Positions 1 to 7,284 of a stretch of 64,000 bases of DNA are shown here, in pieces; positions within the stretch are counted from its first letter, which is position 1, and each line of letters opens with the position of its first letter. The stretch covers positions 251,332 to 315,331 of the forward strand of contig NZ_JH976538.1 in assembly GCF_000309385.1 (NCBI RefSeq), given 5' to 3'. Below the pieces are notes generated by a model. That model worked only from the letters and a program-made list of their open reading frames with translations. It was not told the DNA's origin and did no database searches. The stretch is from Nodosilinea nodulosa PCC 7104. Its GTDB lineage: Bacteria > Cyanobacteriota > Cyanobacteriia > Phormidesmidales > Phormidesmidaceae. The translations under genes and the position numbers were made by a program.

Positions 1-131
1 TGATGCCGCTTCCCAGATGCCTTACGCACATCCGGCAGGTCCGCGAAGGCTTCGAGAATCTCAATTCTCTCAGGCCGTGCCTCAAGGCTAGGTTTCGAGC
101 CAACGGCAGAGGATTGCGAGGGAAGATGCAT
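1..131 (-). CDS. ISAs1-type transposase, N-terminal start only (runs off the left edge)
   Basis: Reading leftward from an ATG at 129-131, 43 codons stay open to the window edge. The stretch ILEAFADLPDVRKASGKRH is the hallmark start of the DDE_Tnp_1-associated domain of ISAs1/H-repeat transposases, whose usual form is LLxxFADLPDPRRxxGxRH. Only the N-terminus is visible, so intactness cannot be judged. It starts about 20 bp beyond the stop of the NACHT gene on the same strand. No terminal repeat could be defined between them. Confidence 0.6.
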   Translation of the reverse strand, partial: MHLPSQSSAVGSKPSLEARPERIEILEAFADLPDVRKASGKRH

Positions 132-151
132 AAGCCTTAGCGAAAAGGTGA

Positions 152-2770
152 TCAGCCTGAAACTCTAGCATCCTCAGCCTTCCTTGAGAATGAAATGGCC
201 CTGGCGTCATTACTTAGGCTAACCAACAAACCAGATATTTCTATTTCCCCTTTTGTGTTGAAAAGCCCATGGGATAACTTTTCCTTAAGAATTTTGAACA
301 ACTCAGGAATAATTGTTTCATTTCCCAACGTTTTTAATACATGTGCAGCGCTTCTGAGAACATCGAGGTTCTCATCTTGAAGGAACTTGAGCAGCTCTGG
401 GATAGCCGTCTCGCTTTTCAGTTCCTCCAGCGCTCTTTCTGCGCCAGAACGGATATGATAATCTTGATCCTTAAAAGCTTTCAATAATCCAGAAATAGCT
501 TCTTCACCACCCAAATTTCCTAACACTTTCACGGCTCTACTGCGAACAGCGGAATCTTCATGCTCATCCAGAATTTTAATCAATCCACGGATAGCTTTTT
601 CACTACCCAGTTCTTGTAGCACTCTTTCCGCTTCCCAGTGCAGTTCCTCATCTTCAAGACCTTTGAGTAATTCAGGAATAGCTGCTTCGGATCTCAGTCT
701 ACCTAGTGCTACTGAAGCACTAAAGCGAACAGAAGAATCTCTATCTTTATTAAGAGTCGAAATCAGTTCAGGAATAGCTGTCTCATCGCCTAACTCACCT
801 AATGCTTGTGCCACCATCTTACGTACATCAGCATTTTTGTCTTGAAGATCTCTAAGCAGATCTTCAGTAAGTACATTGCCGCCTAGGTCTACCACTGCGG
901 CTGCTACACTAAAAGGCTCATTAGGATAAACTTCTTCCAGTGCTTGTCTAAGTTCAGATATAGCTGCCTGACTCCCTAGTTTTGTTAACGCTACTTCTGC
1001 ACTCCTAGATACATGATGATCCTGACTCTTGATTGCTTTACGCAACTCGGGAATTACTTCATCAGTTTGTGTTGCTTCTAGTACTTTTACCTTTAACCAA
1101 TCGGGTAAGGTAAAACCACTTATCAATTCAATTGATTGCTTCTGGAATCTGAGGTTTACCTTTCCTGCCAATTGCGCCCCCAGCATTAAATCCACATCAT
1201 TGATCGCCAGCTTTACCACCCGCAGTGACTGGGCTTCGTCATCCACCAGGGCCAGCATGAGGGCGATCGCTTCTGCCCACTTCAAAAGGTTGAGGTAATC
1301 TCGTTTGAGTCGCTCATTGCTTAGTTCTGGTAACTTGGGCAGTAAGTATTCTGCAGCATAATATTCCTGAATAAGTTGGTGGCGAAATCCTATTTGGTCT
1401 GTAGTGCTTCTTTGCAACAGGTGATACTTGAGCAGGTCGTCTAGAATATCGCGGGTAGGGAATTTCTCATTGGCAAAAATTCTTCCAAGTTCGCGTTCGG
1501 CTTCAGCCCGGTGAATCGCCACGCGAAAATCGACCGGGGTTTCGCCCTGCATCATTAGGGCTGCCAGGGCTTTGAGGGCTTCTTTCCAAAGGCGGCGATC
1601 GCTCAATGGCTTTACATCCCCCTTCAAAACCGCCACTTCATGTTTACGTTGGGCACTTTCTTCATACCCCTTTGCAAATATCCGAAACACCTCCGCCAGA
1701 TTGGTGGGCATTTGCCGACTGGGCGACTGCTGAAACACCTCGCACAACATCCACAACAGCAGCGGGGTTTGGCCAAACTCTCGCAGGCGATCGCTCAACT
1801 GCCGCAGCATCGCCTCCGCCTGGTCGGGCACATAGGCGCGAATGAAATCCTTCATCTGCGGCTCAGTCAGCGGCTGCATCTCCAGCTTCTTCTCTATCCC
1901 CAGGTCGCCCCCCAGCCCCAGATCCCGAGTGGTGAAGATCATCGGCACCTTAGGGTGGTTCCGCCGAAAGGCTGTCAGTTGGGCTCTCGCGCTCTCCGAA
2001 GGCAGTTCATTCAAGCCATCAATCAGCAGCAAAAAACGCCCTTGGCCTAGCAGTGTGGACAGGGTAGAGCTATCCAACGTCATCCCGTGCCGTTGCAGAA
2101 ACCCCTGAATCAGACCCTCAATGGAATCTTGCCAATAGCGCAACTCCACCAATACCGGTATCTTCTCTGACCCCCCTCTCCCAAAAGTGGGAGAGGGGTT
2201 GGGGGTGTAGCGCTCTGCGCTTCTCGAAGAGTGGGCTGCCTCTTCCAAAAGCAGTCGAATCAACGCCGTAGACTTGCCTGAACCAGGGCGACCCACCAGC
2301 AACACATGGTCATCGGCATACTTGCGAATCCCCTCCAGCACCGGCAGCCGTTCAGTTTTCTCCCGTTCCTCCGCTCGCGGGTCAGAGCCAGGGCTATCTG
2401 TTTCTTTGACAACGGTCTTTACCATCAAGCCAAAGTCAAACACGGAGGGCTTTTCGGGCGCGGGTTGCTCAACTCTGCCGACGGCATCCGTCAGGGTGTA
2501 ATACTCCCACCATTTCTCGTAAGTAGCGATGAGCGATCGCAGGTAGGCATCAAACTCGAAATGATTGAGTTCGGTCAGATGCCGCGCGATCGCCTCTACC
2601 CCCGGTCCGATAGAGCTCTCGGCCCAGCCCAGCAGAGCGCTTACCTGGTCGCCGATGGTTGCCGCCGCTCCGGTTCGATTCATTCTGGGCATATTCACCA
2701 CAATCAGCAGCCGCTCGAAGGCGGCGGGCGGCAGGTTGCTGAGGGCATCAAAGAGCTGGGTGCGATTCAC
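152..2770 (-). CDS. NACHT-type STAND NTPase with C-terminal HEAT repeats
   Basis: 872-residue signalling ATPase of the STAND class, expected to act in the cytoplasm as a sensor that oligomerises on ligand binding. Residues ~8-68 form a small helical domain (LLGWAE...GPG) that recurs at the start of the NB-ARC protein at 42685-45102. The P-loop GRPGSGKST lies at ~160-168, Walker B FLLLIDGLNELP at ~246-257 and the NACHT TTRD signature at ~280. From ~590 to 860 there are about eight PBS-lyase-type HEAT repeats (AIPELxxxLxD...VRxxAxxxLxxLG), probably the sensor or protein-binding part. No catalytic effector is fused, so the N-terminal domain probably recruits one. The gene ends next to a transposase and its neighbours are a plasmid-like island, a setting usual for defence ATPases. 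That role is inference. Confidence 0.85.
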   Translation of the reverse strand: MNRTQLFDALSNLPPAAFERLLIVVNMPRMNRTGAAATIGDQVSALLGWAESSIGPGVEAIARHLTELNHFEFDAYLRSLIATYEKWWEYYTLTDAVGRVEQPAPEKPSVFDFGLMVKTVVKETDSPGSDPRAEEREKTERLPVLEGIRKYADDHVLLVGRPGSGKSTALIRLLLEEAAHSSRSAERYTPNPSPTFGRGGSEKIPVLVELRYWQDSIEGLIQGFLQRHGMTLDSSTLSTLLGQGRFLLLIDGLNELPSESARAQLTAFRRNHPKVPMIFTTRDLGLGGDLGIEKKLEMQPLTEPQMKDFIRAYVPDQAEAMLRQLSDRLREFGQTPLLLWMLCEVFQQSPSRQMPTNLAEVFRIFAKGYEESAQRKHEVAVLKGDVKPLSDRRLWKEALKALAALMMQGETPVDFRVAIHRAEAERELGRIFANEKFPTRDILDDLLKYHLLQRSTTDQIGFRHQLIQEYYAAEYLLPKLPELSNERLKRDYLNLLKWAEAIALMLALVDDEAQSLRVVKLAINDVDLMLGAQLAGKVNLRFQKQSIELISGFTLPDWLKVKVLEATQTDEVIPELRKAIKSQDHHVSRSAEVALTKLGSQAAISELRQALEEVYPNEPFSVAAAVVDLGGNVLTEDLLRDLQDKNADVRKMVAQALGELGDETAIPELISTLNKDRDSSVRFSASVALGRLRSEAAIPELLKGLEDEELHWEAERVLQELGSEKAIRGLIKILDEHEDSAVRSRAVKVLGNLGGEEAISGLLKAFKDQDYHIRSGAERALEELKSETAIPELLKFLQDENLDVLRSAAHVLKTLGNETIIPELFKILKEKLSHGLFNTKGEIEISGLLVSLSNDARAISFSRKAEDARVSG
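2173..2198. repeat. Palindromic repeat inside the NACHT coding sequence
   Basis: An 11-bp perfect inverted repeat (CCCCTCTCCCA, loop AAAG, then its complement) lies inside the NACHT gene. With flanking bases it encodes TPNPSPTFGRGG at residues ~189-200, the peptide typical of a dispersed repeat found in many cyanobacteria. It is inserted in frame between the P-loop helix and the next beta strand (IPVLVELRYW), where an extra loop could be tolerated. Confidence 0.75.
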
Positions 2771-3184
2771 GGCGGCAAAGAAAACCTTATCGCTATGATA
2801 CTTCCAAAGAAATTGCCGGTAGCGCCTGTGAGAAGACCGAAACCCGTGTATTTATCCCAACTAGAGGAGATAGAGATCCTGTGGCCCGGTGACGTGCGGA
2901 TGCTGGCAGAATTTGTCCTCCGGGCTCATGATGCCCGAGATCAGCAAGCCAGCTTGCACAACCCTGGGACGAGGACGCGATCACGCACTACGCTTCATGG
3001 TCTTGCAGGTCAGTTTGCCCACCTAACCTGGCTTCCCAAGGAACGAATTGAAACCATTTTCGTGGCTCACGGCTTTAACTTAGGGTCAGTCGTCGAATTT
3101 GATTGAAGACCCAAGTGCCATTCTGTAGTCTGGCAAGGACAATGATGATTTTCGCCCTGGTCAGCTAGGCTCCGCGAACGGTGG
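2771..3184. other. Intergenic stretch, no gene called with confidence
   Basis: About 414 bp upstream of the NACHT gene. A plus-strand frame is open from an ATG at 2795 to a TGA near 3106 (about 103 codons), but it shows no family motif and no ribosome site, and its 5' extension is only the antisense of the NACHT gene. The NACHT promoter should lie here. No clear -10/-35 pair was identified. Confidence 0.4.
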
Positions 3185-3334
3185 TTACGCTTCCATGCCA
3201 TCCATCGGCCTAAAAAACGACGCCAACCCCTCAACCGCCAAAACAACCACCTCCTCGATCGCCTCAGGGTTCAGCGCATCCCTGATCGCAGCAGCAGCAG
3301 CTGCGGTCTCAAACTCGCAGATTTTTCCGCCCAC
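3185..3334 (-). CDS. Possible small protein downstream of the IS-disrupted gene
   Basis: A frame of ~49 codons from GTG (3332-3334) to TAA (3185-3187) reads ICEFETAAAAAAIRDALNPE and then EEVVVLAVEGLASFF, which looks protein-like. It lies in the same frame as, and directly after, the stop of the interrupted gene at 3374, so it may also be the remains of a longer C-terminus. A good GGAGG lies upstream but is better spaced for an ATG in another frame that stops after 22 codons. Function unknown. Confidence 0.3.
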   Translation of the reverse strand: MGGKICEFETAAAAAAIRDALNPEAIEEVVVLAVEGLASFFRPMDGMEA

Positions 3335-3632
3335 GCCATAGCCTGCCTCCGCTTCTAGAACGTCGATTGGGGATTAGATTTCAGCCCCCTTCATAGCCTG
3401 CCCACGGAGTCTTCCTGGGCTTACTGGTGAAAGGTCTCGCTGTAGCTCTTGCCGAATCAGCGTGAACCGCTGCACATCTGCCTGCGTCAGCCAAGACTCA
3501 ATTTCGTAAAACGTCTGCCCACCCTGCCTATGCGATCGCAACGTAAGAATCGTCTCCGGCAAATGGTGGGCATCGCCCCTAAACTCGATATTCAGATCGC
3601 GCCCCCGCTCCACAATCGTGTAGAACTGCTTA

Positions 3633-4543
3633 GAGGGTGTTTGAAAAGTCGGTCCGTGGGTAAAAAAGCTCACTCCGTGTAAGTTGCAGATAGAAGTCAG
3701 CAATGCCGGAGTGAGACGATGAGTAAAGACTACCCCAGCAATTTAACCCGTGCCCAATACGAGCTGCTGAGTGACTTGCTGCCTGAGGCCAAACCAGGCG
3801 GACGACCCCGCAGCGTGGATCTGTGGGAGCTGCTCAATGCCATGATGTATCTCCTGGTAGAAGGGTGCCGTTGGCGGGCCTTGCCGGGAGACTTTCCGCC
3901 ATGGCAGACGGTGTACACCTACTTCCGGAACTGGCGCAAGGACGGCACCTGGATCATCATTCATGACCACTTGCGCGAGTGGACTCGGATTGAGCAAGAC
4001 CGACACCCTCAACCGTCAGAAGCCGTCATCGATAGTCAGAGCGTGAAAAGCGCGGCCATGGTGCATGAGGCCGTTGGCTATGATGCGGGCAAAAAGATTA
4101 AAGGACGTAAACGGTTTCTGGGCGTCGATACCTTCGGCTTGGTGCTGCGGGTGCTGGTCACCGCCGCCAGTGTGCCGGAGCGTGAGGGGGGTAAGCAACT
4201 CCTCAAGCGCGTCAAAGCGATGGGGCCTGCCATCTCGAGACTGACCATTATTTGGGCGGATGGGGGCTTTGATGGCCCTGCTTTCATGATGTGGGTGATG
4301 GATACCTGTCGTTGGATTCTCCAAGTCGTGCTGCGACCTCAACAAACTAAAGGGTTCGTGCTGCTCAAGAAACGCTGGGTGGTGGAGCGTACCCTCGGTT
4401 GGCTGATGGGGTGCCGACGTTTGGTGCGAGATTATGAACTGCTACCCGAAACCTCAGAGACCCTCATCTACCTGGCCATGATCCGTATTATGGTCAGGCG
4501 GTTGGCATAATTTTTGACCCCTCAGATCTTTTAAAACGTCCTC
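3633..4543 (+). mobile_element. IS5-family insertion sequence (IS1031-like group), complete
   Basis: A 911-bp element bounded by imperfect inverted repeats: GAGGGTGTTTGAAAAG on the left, and GAGGACGTTTTAAAAG read inward from the right, 13 of 16 matching. It is flanked by a 3-bp direct duplication TTA (3630-3632 and 4544-4546), as expected for IS1031-type members. It carries one transposase gene. The well-preserved ends and intact ORF suggest recent insertion. Confidence 0.88.
3719..4510 (+). CDS. IS5-family DDE transposase
   Basis: 263 residues, full length for the IS1031-like group. The N-terminal DUF4096-type domain is seen as YELLSDLLPEAKPGGRPRS and CRWRALPGDFPPWQTVYTYF. The catalytic acids fit AVIDSQSVKS (first Asp), IWADGGFDG (second Asp) and RWVVERTLGWL (Glu), followed by the conserved RRLVRDYE. 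It catalyses cut-and-paste movement of the surrounding element. The frame is uninterrupted, so it is probably functional. Confidence 0.93.
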   Translation: MSKDYPSNLTRAQYELLSDLLPEAKPGGRPRSVDLWELLNAMMYLLVEGCRWRALPGDFPPWQTVYTYFRNWRKDGTWIIIHDHLREWTRIEQDRHPQPSEAVIDSQSVKSAAMVHEAVGYDAGKKIKGRKRFLGVDTFGLVLRVLVTAASVPEREGGKQLLKRVKAMGPAISRLTIIWADGGFDGPAFMMWVMDTCRWILQVVLRPQQTKGFVLLKKRWVVERTLGWLMGCRRLVRDYELLPETSETLIYLAMIRIMVRRLA

Positions 4544-4673
4544 TTACCCTCAAACACCCGCTGCCCCCGAGGTTGGTCGCGGCAAAATCGCTCCAGGAGC
4601 AGCACCGCCGTCCCCGCGATCTGCTCCTGGGTCTGGCGGTCAACGGGGATAGGTGTTCTGGGGCGCAGCGGGT

Positions 4674-5162
4674 TCACGTCAAGTCATTGATGAAAGGATT
4701 CAGCCCCGCCATGATGGCGGCATCGTCGCCCAAGAACTCCCGCAGTGGCTGATCCACCGGCCCTGGGTCGGGCAGGGTTTTGATGGGTACTGTTGGGGTG
4801 GATGCCGTGGAGCTATTGGCCGATGGTAGATGTCGTGGGTATGGCTTACCCAGTGAGAGCGCTGTCTTGGGTAGCGTTATCGAATCGTCGAAGGCTTCCA
4901 TTTCTGGGAGAAACCGCTCCTTGATTTCTAGAATCTGATTCGTCAACTGCTGAATTGATCGCACAGCCTGCCGCCGAATTTCATCTTTGGGGGCTTGAAC
5001 CGCTGCCATGGCAAACGGCCCATAGCAGCCATTCAGCGCTGATCGCATACGGGCGTGGAGGTCGTGGCGCGATTTTCCTCGGCAGTAACCGATAACCGCC
5101 ATATCTAGCTCATCTCGGCTGGAGTACTGAATCCGAGCTTTCATTTCTGGCTTTTGAGTCAT
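4674..5162 (-). CDS. Second gene of the ParM operon, candidate ParR-like adaptor
   Basis: 162-residue protein encoded 45 bp downstream of the actin-like gene on the same strand. The N-terminal ~70 residues are basic and helical (MKARIQYSSRDELDMAVIGY, then CRGKSRHDLHARMRSALNGCYG), followed by helices and a Ser/Thr/Pro-rich linker. In type II partition operons the gene after parM encodes the centromere-binding adaptor ParR, and position, size and an N-terminal DNA-binding-like region fit that role. No ParR signature was recognised by eye, so the assignment rests on context. Its TGA overlaps the GTG of the next, IS-broken gene. Confidence 0.6.
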   Translation of the reverse strand: MTQKPEMKARIQYSSRDELDMAVIGYCRGKSRHDLHARMRSALNGCYGPFAMAAVQAPKDEIRRQAVRSIQQLTNQILEIKERFLPEMEAFDDSITLPKTALSLGKPYPRHLPSANSSTASTPTVPIKTLPDPGPVDQPLREFLGDDAAIMAGLNPFINDLT

Positions 5163-5207
5163 TACTTCTGAGTCCTTACCTTGGGTCTGTCCGAGTTGAC
5201 TACAGCG

Positions 5208-6341
5208 CTATTGCGCCTGGGTTGGCTTGGCGCTGTACATAAACGTTTTGAACAACCCATAGACATCGGCCCAGCGGACGCTGGTGATCAAGTCGGGTTC
5301 AGCCGTGCCATCCTGGCCTCGCAGCACATCGGTCATCTCCTGTCGCAGGGCCTCGGCCCAGGTGATCTGCTGAGCAAGACCTCGCTGGTCAAAAAATTGC
5401 TCTAGCTCTGGCCGAATGAAATAGGCCGCACCCCCGCCGACAATCACATCCACCTCAGCCGAGGGCAGCCACTCAACCAGAAACTGATTCACCCGATCCA
5501 GATAAAACTCACGGGCATAGCTACAGGCTCTGGTCAGATCGAGAGCTTCCTTACGGCCTGGGACGTGAAAGGTGGGGTGCCCTTGCAAAACCGCTTCCAG
5601 CAGAGCCGGGTCGTCGGGGGCGACACCGGGTAATTCGGTGGCACACTGCTTCAGGTATTCCACGAACCCTGGCCCCTGGGAGGTGCTGTTGGTTTCCTGA
5701 GGCGTGCTGCCCTTCTCGAAGGTGAGAATGGAGAGATTGCGGTGGCCAAACATCAGGACGACAACGGTGGAGTCGCGAATCCCCACCCCGGCCCTGGCCA
5801 GCTGCAACCCCTTGGCCAAGTAAAGCCCGGCCCCCTCTGGCTGCATCTCGATGCGCTCTAGCTGCCCAAACAGAGACCGACCTCGAAAGCTGAAGTCTGA
5901 AATGGCTCCCAGAATCTGGGCTTTCAGCTCCTTGCGGTCTTGCCAGTATTCCTCCAATGGCAGCAGCAGGCCCAGTTGAGCAGTGAACTCACATCCTGAG
6001 CTATCGGTGTCCTGAGCGGCCAGAGTTTTCTCGGCAATGACGCCGAGGGTGGCGAGGATTTTGTAGACGGCGCGATCGCGTTTCGGTAGGGCCAGACCTG
6101 AGTCACCTTTTTGGGCGATCGCCAACGCCCCAATGACATAGGCACTATTGCCCACCATCACATAGGCACTGTCCTCGGGTTCTTGGCTAGTCAGCCCGCC
6201 CAACATCAGCCGATCAAGGCGAGCGGGGTTCAACCGAGCCACCTGGGGGTCAAGGTGCAGCAGGTAGGGCTGGCCCTGCCAGTAGAGGCACTTGGTGGCA
6301 GAGCTGCCCATGTCGATGTAGGTCTGGATGATCTGGGTCAT
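5208..6341 (-). CDS. ParM/StbA-like plasmid-segregation actin
   Basis: 377 residues, in the size range of plasmid actins. Nucleotide-binding signatures appear in order: phosphate-1 IDMGSSATKCLYW near the N-terminus, phosphate-2-like VVVLMFGHRNLSILTFEKG in the middle and an adenosine motif VIVGGGAAYFI near residue 310. Such proteins form ATP-dependent filaments that push plasmid copies apart through an adaptor bound to a centromere. The adjoining candidate adaptor and the phased 11-bp repeats upstream support this. It is unlike chromosomal MreB in sequence and context. The start ATG is the first in frame and lies ~100 bp from the nearest repeat. Confidence 0.85.
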   Translation of the reverse strand: MTQIIQTYIDMGSSATKCLYWQGQPYLLHLDPQVARLNPARLDRLMLGGLTSQEPEDSAYVMVGNSAYVIGALAIAQKGDSGLALPKRDRAVYKILATLGVIAEKTLAAQDTDSSGCEFTAQLGLLLPLEEYWQDRKELKAQILGAISDFSFRGRSLFGQLERIEMQPEGAGLYLAKGLQLARAGVGIRDSTVVVLMFGHRNLSILTFEKGSTPQETNSTSQGPGFVEYLKQCATELPGVAPDDPALLEAVLQGHPTFHVPGRKEALDLTRACSYAREFYLDRVNQFLVEWLPSAEVDVIVGGGAAYFIRPELEQFFDQRGLAQQITWAEALRQEMTDVLRGQDGTAEPDLITSVRWADVYGLFKTFMYSAKPTQAQ

Positions 6342-6443
6342 AGTTTGAATGCCAATGACAGCGTTTAATCAACATCGTGAAGACGTAAGAATGTCTTCAA
6401 GTTTTCTGATCGATATCTGTATTCTGAGTCGTCGGTTTTATTC

Positions 6444-6618
6444 ACGACTTAATAACGACTGAATTGTTATCTTCAGCAAAATCCATCATCGTTTTGATGA
6501 CTGGTGAATTTCATTCACGACTTATTCACGACTTGATAACGACTTGTCTGTCCAGAATCCAAGGCAAGCCTGGAATCACCCAGTCATTCACGACTTGATA
6601 ACGACTTAATCACGACTT
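6444..6618. repeat. parC-like centromere: eight ACGACTT repeats in 11-bp phase
   Basis: The core ACGACTT (mostly within TTCACGACTT or GATAACGACTT) begins at 6444, 6455 (ACGACTG), 6517, 6528, 6539, 6590, 6601 and 6612. Within each cluster (2, 3 and 3 copies) the spacing is exactly 11 bp, one helical turn, so all copies face one side of the DNA. In plasmid R1 the ParR-binding parC site also consists of 11-bp direct repeats by the parM promoter. The repeats lie between the ParM-like gene (leftward) and the mobilisation genes (rightward), so they may also act as operator. The remaining DNA up to 6911 is AT-rich and shows no other gene. Confidence 0.8.
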
Positions 6619-6911
6619 GCTGGTTGAGAGATTTCTATGAGAGACGAAAATTAATCATTTTAGTGATGAATAAAAACAAAGTTTGCAGCTCGATAGGCTG
6701 AGCAGAACTGACATTTTCTGTGAGCTAAAACAGAGATTGTTACCCCTTGTCTTCTCCCCAGGGAATGCCCCGGCAAAAGCCTGATGGGCTGGCCTGGGGG
6801 CTACGCCACTCCACTGCGTTTCGTAGCTCCGCGTTTCACACACCACGCCCAGCCCTGGGCCAGGGGGTTGCTGAAACCCAGCAATATCAGGGGTTCCAGG
6901 TATGGGGGCCA

Positions 6912-7274
6912 ATGGCCGGTCATTTACGAATCACTGACGAATTCACGGAAAAGCTCATGGGTAAAGGATTTAGCGTCTCGCTGCCCCTTGAAGAGGCGGC
7001 GATCGTCGAGAAAGAGGCCAATCGGTTGGGCCTACCCGCCGCCAGCATCATTCGCCTGATGATGCGCGATGGTCAGCAGCGCCGCGAACTGGAACGGCAG
7101 GTAGATGACCTGAAGGCCCGGATGGAGCTGCTGCAAGTGCAATTTCAGGGGCTCCAGATTTTGCTGGAGACCATTGCCCTGGAGCAGGCCAATGCTCGGG
7201 GGCCGCAGGCGCTGGAAAATCGCAAGGCGCTAATTCAAGAAATCCGCAAGCGCCAGGGTTTGGTAGAGGGCTAG
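6912..7274 (+). CDS. Coiled-coil accessory protein upstream of the relaxase
   Basis: 120 residues from the ATG at 6912; the frame is open further upstream but that part looks random. The N-terminus reads FSVSLPLEEAAIVEKEANRL then GLPAASIIRLMMRDG, resembling a ribbon-helix-helix or similar short DNA-binding fold. It is followed by a coiled coil (RRELERQVDDLKARMELLQV). The relaxase start lies 10 bp after its stop. Small RHH proteins encoded directly before relaxases commonly help nick oriT (TraY/MobC-type role); that is inference from position and fold. Whether 6912 or the ATG at 6957 is the true start is not settled. Confidence 0.65.
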   Translation: MAGHLRITDEFTEKLMGKGFSVSLPLEEAAIVEKEANRLGLPAASIIRLMMRDGQQRRELERQVDDLKARMELLQVQFQGLQILLETIALEQANARGPQALENRKALIQEIRKRQGLVEG

Positions 7275-7284
7275 AAGGTCAGCC

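Larger units (their letters stand above)
3374..4677 (-). pseudogene. Third gene of the partition operon, split by an IS5-family insertion
   Basis: Removing the element at 3633-4543 and one copy of its TTA target duplication restores one open frame of about 129 codons. It starts at GTG (4675-4677), runs through LLLERFCRDQPRGQRVFEGK, crosses the junction and continues as QFYTIVERGRDLNIEFRGD to the TAA at 3374. The GTG overlaps the TGA of the upstream gene (sequence GTGA), so translation of the two was coupled. The product matches no family I recognise. As it stands, only an N-terminal piece of about 44 residues can be made in the native frame before IS sequence is read. Confidence 0.75.

Noticed and set aside
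2306-3106. Plus-strand 266-residue ORF
   Set aside because: Most of it is antisense to the NACHT gene; the remaining ~100 codons show no family features.
6444-6618. CRISPR array
   Set aside because: Repeats are 7-11 bp in helical phase without spacers of regular size and no cas gene is present.
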